From contig NZ_JBEBUX010000151.1 in the NCBI RefSeq assembly GCF_040393045.1, positions 1 to 9,629 of the forward strand: DNA of 9,629 bases, read 5' to 3'. Position 1 is the first letter of the stretch, and each line of letters starts with the position of its first letter. Under the pieces are notes generated by a model. The model searched no databases. It worked only from the letters and a program-made list of their open reading frames with translations, and was not told where the DNA came from. Of this stretch, positions 5,932-9,629 are shown in pieces. This stretch comes from Pollutimonas bauzanensis_A. GTDB lineage: Bacteria; Pseudomonadota; Gammaproteobacteria; Burkholderiales; Burkholderiaceae_B. Both the position numbers and the translations under genes were made by a program.

Positions 5932-6970
5932 CATCATTTACCCCCGGAACGAGCACGAGCGCCATGCCCCTTCTGGCGCAGTTGACCCGCTGGCCAATAG
6001 CTTCACTACCAGCTATGCAGGTGTTGTTGCCTTTCTTACCGTGGCCGACGAAGGCAGCTTTTCCAAGGCAGGCGATCGCCTGGGCATAGGCCGCTCGGCT
6101 GTCAGCCGCAGCGTACAAAAACTCGAAACGCAACTCAATACCCGCCTGTTTCACCGCAGCACACGGAGCACATCGTTAACCCACGAAGGCGAGCTGTTTT
6201 ACGAAAACTGCCAGCCTGGCGTAGCACGTATCGTACGGGCGCTGGAAGACATGCGCGAACTGCGCAACGGACCGCCCCGGGGCCACCTGCGCATCCAGTC
6301 GACACCCGGTTTCGGACGCAAGATAATCGCCCCGCTGCTGCGACGTTTTCATGCTGAATTTCCCGACATTACACTGGAGCTCCTGCTAGATGAGCGCCCG
6401 GCTGATTTCACCGCAGACCGCATAGACGTGTCCTTTCGCGACGGTCGGATAGAAGACCGCGACATCGTGGCACGACAACTGATACCAATGCAGATGGTCG
6501 TATGCGCTTCACCAGCGTATGCTCAGACGCATGGCCTGCCACGCTATGTTGATGACTTGGACAGGCATCATTGCATCAACTTTCGTATTGCGTCGGGACG
6601 CGCCAGGGAGTGGGAGTTCAAAATCAATGGCGTCACGCTAAGGCGTCTGCAGACAGCCCGACATACTTTCAATGATCTAGAGTTGATCCTTCAGGCTGTG
6701 CAGCAGGGCCAAGGCATCGCGCAGCTTCCCGCGTACCTCGTGTGCGATCTGCTCAGGGAGCAGAAATTGATCGCGTGCCTCGCACAGCATGCGCCCGATG
6801 ATGGCGGGCACTACGTGTGCTACCTAAGCCGCAAACAACTTCCCGCCAGAATCCGAGTATTTATTGAGCATGTCACTGAACACATTGGTGGACACGATTT
6901 GCAATGCTTGACCGGCACGGCGGAAACACAGGGCTTACTGGCAGTTGTGCAGCATCAACAGCAACATTGA
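5924..6970 (+). CDS. LysR-family transcriptional regulator
   Basis: From the ATG at 5924 the protein is 348 residues. The winged HTH lies at about 34-93: VVAFLTVADEGSFSKAG, then LGIGRSAVSRSVQKLE, then RLFHRSTRSTSLTHEG. The LysR substrate domain follows at about 118-325 (GHLRIQSTPGFGRKIIAPLL, DRIDVSFRDG, GQGIAQLPAYLV), resembling the CrgA-like subgroup. It is longer than the usual ~300 residues because of a 33-residue N-terminal leader before the HTH and a glutamine/histidine-rich tail ending QHQQQH. The frame also opens at a GTG at 5888, adding 12 residues. Neither start has a good ribosome site, and no ATG or GTG lies between 5924 and the HTH. It follows the AhpD-like gene by 69 bp on the same strand, probably co-transcribed. 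Regulators of this class are activators or repressors with small-molecule inducers; the inducer is unknown. Confidence 0.9.
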   Translation: MDTIIYPRNEHERHAPSGAVDPLANSFTTSYAGVVAFLTVADEGSFSKAGDRLGIGRSAVSRSVQKLETQLNTRLFHRSTRSTSLTHEGELFYENCQPGVARIVRALEDMRELRNGPPRGHLRIQSTPGFGRKIIAPLLRRFHAEFPDITLELLLDERPADFTADRIDVSFRDGRIEDRDIVARQLIPMQMVVCASPAYAQTHGLPRYVDDLDRHHCINFRIASGRAREWEFKINGVTLRRLQTARHTFNDLELILQAVQQGQGIAQLPAYLVCDLLREQKLIACLAQHAPDDGGHYVCYLSRKQLPARIRVFIEHVTEHIGGHDLQCLTGTAETQGLLAVVQHQQQH

Positions 6971-6976
6971 TACCCG

Positions 6977-7007
6977 AAAAAGCCGTGTAGCAGGTCTGCT
7001 CCACGGC
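6977..7007 (-). terminator. Intrinsic terminator of the binding-protein/dioxygenase operon
   Basis: On the minus strand, 7007 to 6982 forms a 26-nt hairpin. GCCGTG pairs with CACGGC, then after a single mismatch AGCA pairs with TGCT, with a small GGTC-type loop. It is followed directly by five T residues (6981-6977). It lies 14 nt past the dioxygenase stop codon. Read on the plus strand the stem is followed by GCTCAAATTTAT, a poor U-tract, so it mainly serves the minus-strand genes in this convergent junction with the LysR gene. Confidence 0.85.
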
Positions 7008-7020
7008 GCTCAAATTTATA

Positions 7021-7899
7021 TTATTTCTGTACGGGGATAGGCCTATCGCCAACTATTGTCGTTCTATAAAGCTCTCGATCGAATCCTTGATAATCGTTCA
7101 TCGCCAAGTGCTGCGTACAACGATTATCCCAAACGGCAACTGCGCCAGGTGTCCATCGGAATCGACACGTAAACTCAGGGCGAACACAGTGACTGAACAA
7201 GAAGTTCAATAGAGGTGCGCTTTCCTCTTCCGTCATTCCCTCGAAACGTAAGGTATATGTACTATTCACGTAAAGCGCTTTTCTACCGGTCGCCGGATGA
7301 ATGCGCACGACCGGATGGATAACCTCTGTATCTGCGCCCTCTCCGGTCTGGATATCCATTTTATGAGCGGGATCAGCATTATTGATAAGTACACCATTCG
7401 ACCCGTACGATTTAACCGGGCTATGGACGGCATTTAACCCTTCCAGCATATTTTTCATTGCAGGCGACAAACGCTCAAAAGCCACATACATATTCGTCCA
7501 CATGGTATCGCCACCGACGGGAGGAATCACTTTGCTATAAAGTACCGAACCGAGAGGAGGTGTAGCTGCGTAGCTCATGTCCGAATGCCACAGCCCCCCA
7601 AAGTTACGCTTGCTCGTTTCTTTAGCGGCTCTTGTGACCGGTAGGATTTCAGGGTGCCCTTCCAGTGCCTTTACAAACGGCACCTCCAATAAATCACCAA
7701 ACCGACGGCTAAAACTCTTGTGCTGTTCGGGAGTTAATTCCTGGCCACGAAAGAAGATCACGGCATGCTCATGAAATGCATGCGTTATTTCATCGAAAAC
7801 CTCAGTTGAAAAATCATCTGTCAGTGAGACATTTTTAATCTCGGCACCGATAGAGCCGGCAATTGGCGCAACATCGATAAATTTATACTGGTGTGTCAT
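7021..7899 (-). CDS. TauD/TfdA-family Fe(II)/2-oxoglutarate-dependent dioxygenase
   Basis: The 292-residue protein is the usual length for TauD/TfdA enzymes. These couple decarboxylation of 2-oxoglutarate to hydroxylation of a substrate, often releasing sulfite or cleaving an ether. The iron triad is visible: H105 and D107 in GGLWHSDMSY, and H264 in WDNRCTQHLA. R275 aligns with the 2-oxoglutarate-binding Arg266 of E. coli TauD, and R279 with Arg270, which holds the taurine sulfonate. The TauD taurine contact His70 is replaced by V73, so taurine is unlikely to be the substrate; an anionic substrate remains plausible. The frame runs back to 7950, but AGGGGG at 7904-7909 lies 4 nt before the ATG at 7899, which fixes the start. 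It follows the Bug-type binding protein by 8 bp, its ribosome site overlapping that stop codon, so translation is probably coupled. It is cytoplasmic. Confidence 0.93.
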   Translation of the reverse strand: MTHQYKFIDVAPIAGSIGAEIKNVSLTDDFSTEVFDEITHAFHEHAVIFFRGQELTPEQHKSFSRRFGDLLEVPFVKALEGHPEILPVTRAAKETSKRNFGGLWHSDMSYAATPPLGSVLYSKVIPPVGGDTMWTNMYVAFERLSPAMKNMLEGLNAVHSPVKSYGSNGVLINNADPAHKMDIQTGEGADTEVIHPVVRIHPATGRKALYVNSTYTLRFEGMTEEESAPLLNFLFSHCVRPEFTCRFRWTPGAVAVWDNRCTQHLAMNDYQGFDRELYRTTIVGDRPIPVQK

Positions 7900-7907
7900 A
7901 TAGCCCC

Positions 7908-8873
7908 CTACTGGATAGTAATGTTTGATGATTTGACAAGGTTGGCCCATTTTTCGGTTTCCTCGTCGATGAAGTCTTCGAATGCCTTAGGTCCGGTTTC
8001 GGGAATAATCCCGCCCATATTGCGAATTTTTTCCTGGATAGCGGGATCCTTAAGGATGGCGCTGAACTCCGCGTCAAGCCTGCTTATCACAGCTGGGGGG
8101 GTTGCTTTAGGCACCAATACACCAAACCAGCCCGTCACCTGATAACCTGGCAAGCCTGACTCAGCTATGGTGGGGACGTCTGGCAGAGAAGGCGAACGTT
8201 CTTTGCTGGTCACCGCAATCGCCCTTAGCTTGCCAGTCTCAACCAACGGCAAGGCTGAGGGCATATTGTCGAACATGACAGGCACTTGGCCGCCCATCGT
8301 GTCGGTTAAACCCGGAGAACTTCCTTTGTATGGAATTTGTGTCATCGCTATACCGGCTTGCGACGCAAATAACTCCCCTGCCAAGTGCAACGAAGTTCCT
8401 GTACCCGGCGTTGCAAAATTTAATGACGTATTTTGTTTTTTCGCATAATCAATCAATTCGGTCACCGTCTTAACCGGGAGTCCCGGATTGGCAACCAATA
8501 AATTGGGGACTTCCATAAGCAAGCTGACGGGAGCCAAGTCTTGCTTCGGGCTATACGATAAGTTTTTATATAGCGAGGGATTTATTGCGATCGGCCCTAT
8601 ATTCCCCATAACCAGCGTGTAACCATCTGGCTTGGACGAAACAACGTGCTGAGTGCCAATATTACCGCCTGCACCTGCCTTGTTTTCGACAACAACGGGC
8701 TGCGACAAACGCTGTTCAAGTTCCTTGGCAAGAATCCTGGCCAACATATCCGTGGATCCCCCTGGCGGATAAGGAACAACCCATCGTAGAGGCTGTGATG
8801 GCCAGTCACTGCCAGTGGATGCCTGCACATTCCCAAAAACTAGCATCGCAGACAAAAAAAACACTCTTTTCAA
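7908..8873 (-). CDS. Bug/TctC-family periplasmic solute-binding protein (tripartite tricarboxylate transporter type)
   Basis: The 321-residue protein starts with a signal peptide: KR, a hydrophobic stretch at 4-14, and a VQA cleavage motif at about 16-18. Bug landmarks follow: WPSQPLRWVVPYPPGGSTDM (24-43), ENKAGAGGNIGTQHV (63-77), NFATPGTGTSLHLAGELF (152-169), IPYKGSSPGLTDTMGGQV (180-197) and LPDVPTIAESGLPGY (230-244). Bug proteins bind carboxylates and related small acids in the periplasm for TctAB-type membrane carriers. No tctA or tctB lies nearby, so it would use a carrier encoded elsewhere or act as a sensor. The start is a TTG at 8873, supported by AGGAGA at 8879-8884, 5 nt away; the first ATG, at codon 10, would destroy the signal peptide. 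It heads the two-gene operon with the dioxygenase and is divergent from an IclR gene. Confidence 0.93.
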   Translation of the reverse strand: MKRVFFLSAMLVFGNVQASTGSDWPSQPLRWVVPYPPGGSTDMLARILAKELEQRLSQPVVVENKAGAGGNIGTQHVVSSKPDGYTLVMGNIGPIAINPSLYKNLSYSPKQDLAPVSLLMEVPNLLVANPGLPVKTVTELIDYAKKQNTSLNFATPGTGTSLHLAGELFASQAGIAMTQIPYKGSSPGLTDTMGGQVPVMFDNMPSALPLVETGKLRAIAVTSKERSPSLPDVPTIAESGLPGYQVTGWFGVLVPKATPPAVISRLDAEFSAILKDPAIQEKIRNMGGIIPETGPKAFEDFIDEETEKWANLVKSSNITIQ

Positions 8874-8878
8874 ACTTA

Positions 8879-8884
8879 TCTCCT
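8879..8884 (-). promoter_or_regulatory. Ribosome binding site that fixes the TTG start of the Bug/TctC gene
   Basis: On the minus strand these bases read AGGAGA, 5 nt before the TTG at 8873. It is the only strong ribosome site near the 5' end of this gene, and it keeps the complete signal peptide in frame. Confidence 0.8.
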
Positions 8885-8891
8885 AAAAAGT

Positions 8892-8906
8892 CAACCGAGC
8901 CGGTTG
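8892..8906. promoter_or_regulatory. Candidate operator palindrome CAACCG-N3-CGGTTG
   Basis: This is a perfect inverted repeat with 6-bp arms and an AGC centre. It lies 18 bp upstream of the TTG start of the Bug/TctC gene, just outside the ribosome site, where a bound repressor would block transcription of the minus-strand operon. Its GC-rich content stands out in an otherwise AT-rich gap. Binding by the neighbouring IclR protein is inference. Confidence 0.5.
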
Positions 8907-8938
8907 CTACTTATTATTAATTGATTTATGATTAAAAT

Positions 8939-8953
8939 GTTCACCTAACGAAC
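8939..8953. promoter_or_regulatory. Candidate operator GTTC-N7-GAAC upstream of the IclR gene
   Basis: GTTC at 8939-8942 and GAAC at 8950-8953 form a 15-bp dyad immediately before the -10-like hexamer of the IclR gene. It would be well placed for autoregulation by the IclR protein. The arms are only 4 bp, so chance occurrence is possible. Confidence 0.35.
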
Positions 8954-8956
8954 TTA

Positions 8957-8962
8957 TATACT
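8957..8962 (+). promoter_or_regulatory. -10-like hexamer TATACT of the IclR gene
   Basis: TATACT differs from the consensus TATAAT at one position and ends 5 bp before the ATG at 8968. Transcription from it would start at or next to the start codon and give a leaderless mRNA. No recognisable -35 lies at 16-18 bp spacing. Confidence 0.4.
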
Positions 8963-8967
8963 GCACA

Positions 8968-9615
8968 ATGAACAAATCAGACGGTAACAGATCAGTTCAG
9001 CGCTGTCTAGCGCTCCTGCAAGCCTTTCGAAATAGTCCTTCGCTGACGCTTACGGAGTTGTCCCGATCCGTCGATTTATCCCATTCGACTGTCATCCGCT
9101 TTCTAAATACGCTTGAACGCGAAGGCTATGTACGAAAGGACAACCTGGCATGGTCGTTAACGCCACAAATGCTAGAACTAGGTTTTGCCGCGCTCGAAAG
9201 CATGGGCGTCACCGAATCGGTGCAACAAACATTGCAACGACTGGCTGACGAGTGCTCCGGCACGGCAAACTTAGGGGAAAAAAACGGCGACCACATAACC
9301 ATAATAGGTCGAGCGACCGCAGCAGCTGAACGCCGTAGGTTATTAATTATGAATTTGCGTGTAGGCAGTTCACTACCAGCCACAAGCGCACTATATTCAG
9401 CACTATCGATGAAAAGCGACGAGTGGAGCGTTGTCGAGTATCCCAAGGGAGACCATATCTCGGTTGCTATACCAGTCATGGTTAGCAACACAAGGGCTCT
9501 AACACTTGGCGTCTCTATGAGCCTGACAGACTACCCATTAAGCCGGATTGAAAACGAAGTGCTGCCCTTTCTTAAAAAGGAAAGACTATATATAGAAGGC
9601 GTATTGCGGCTTTGA
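8968..9615 (+). CDS. IclR-family transcriptional regulator, short effector domain
   Basis: The 215-residue protein has the IclR winged HTH at about 8-62: VQRCLALLQAFRNSPSLTLT, then LSRSVDLSHSTVIRFLNTLE, then REGYVRKD. The linker (LELGFAALESMGVTESVQQTLQRLADECSGTANL) leads into an effector domain with RVGSSLPATSALYSALS (131-147) and DHISVAIPVMVSNTRALTLGVSMS (162-185). Typical family members are about 250-270 residues. The roughly 35-45 residues that normally separate the GRALLA-like helix from the IAVPV-like strand are reduced to about 15, so part of the ligand-binding fold is missing although the frame is intact. It is divergent from the Bug/dioxygenase operon over a 94-bp gap and is its likely regulator. 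No Shine-Dalgarno sequence precedes the ATG at 8968, yet residues from Arg8 onward match the family, so a later start is unlikely. Confidence 0.88.
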   Translation: MNKSDGNRSVQRCLALLQAFRNSPSLTLTELSRSVDLSHSTVIRFLNTLEREGYVRKDNLAWSLTPQMLELGFAALESMGVTESVQQTLQRLADECSGTANLGEKNGDHITIIGRATAAAERRRLLIMNLRVGSSLPATSALYSALSMKSDEWSVVEYPKGDHISVAIPVMVSNTRALTLGVSMSLTDYPLSRIENEVLPFLKKERLYIEGVLRL

Positions 9616-9629
9616 GCTAAGTCGCTTTC

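Noticed and set aside
7900..7950. Upstream ATG at 7950 for the dioxygenase
   Set aside because: It would overlap the binding-protein gene and add 17 residues absent from TauD-type proteins; AGGGGG before 7899 supports the shorter form.
9126..9491. Minus-strand open frame of 121 codons inside the IclR gene
   Set aside because: It is a shadow of the IclR coding sequence, without a ribosome site or recognisable domain.

Overview
The window reads as chromosomal accessory or catabolic DNA from a betaproteobacterium, most likely of the Alcaligenaceae/Burkholderiales type. The main clue is a Bug/TctC-type solute-binding protein with the typical VPYPPGGSTD segment, a family greatly expanded in Bordetella, Achromobacter and relatives. 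A NitT/TauT-type ABC importer, a TauD/TfdA dioxygenase and four separate one-component regulators fit the same picture. Base composition is moderate rather than strongly GC-rich, so a lower-GC member such as Advenella or Alcaligenes is possible. The genus is inference only.

Region 1 (1-3805, minus strand) is one tight operon. In transcription order it holds a periplasmic binding protein, an ABC ATPase, two different permeases, and the first 113 codons of a LeuC-like (aconitase superfamily) hydro-lyase that runs off the left edge. Gaps are 11 bp, 2 bp, a 4-bp ATGA overlap and 17 bp. An FCD-type GntR regulator (3895-4617, plus) is divergent from it across an 89-bp gap that holds a FadR-like half-dyad. 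The simplest reading is regulated uptake of a small organic acid or sulfonate whose catabolism involves a (de)hydratase step.

Region 2 (4709-6970, plus) holds three genes with a housekeeping or stress flavour: a SixA-like histidine phosphatase, a carboxymuconolactone decarboxylase/AhpD-like protein with a CxxC...H redox motif, and a LysR-type regulator 69 bp downstream of it. Two striking perfect inverted repeats sit here. One has 8-bp arms just upstream of the AhpD-like gene. The other has 10-bp arms and overlaps the LysR start codon.

Region 3 (6977-9615) is a second regulated catabolic unit. A Bug-type binding protein that starts with TTG and a TauD/TfdA-family 2-oxoglutarate dioxygenase form a minus-strand pair ending at a clear intrinsic terminator. 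Divergent from them is an IclR-family regulator that is unusually short and may be translated from a leaderless mRNA. Two palindromes in the 94-bp divergent gap are candidate operators.

No rRNA, tRNA, CRISPR array, insertion sequence or phage gene was seen, and no gene-free stretch exceeds 150 bp. I found no clearly new molecular system. The most interesting leads are the transporter-linked LeuC-like enzyme, the short IclR protein, and the dyads at the AhpD-like and LysR starts.
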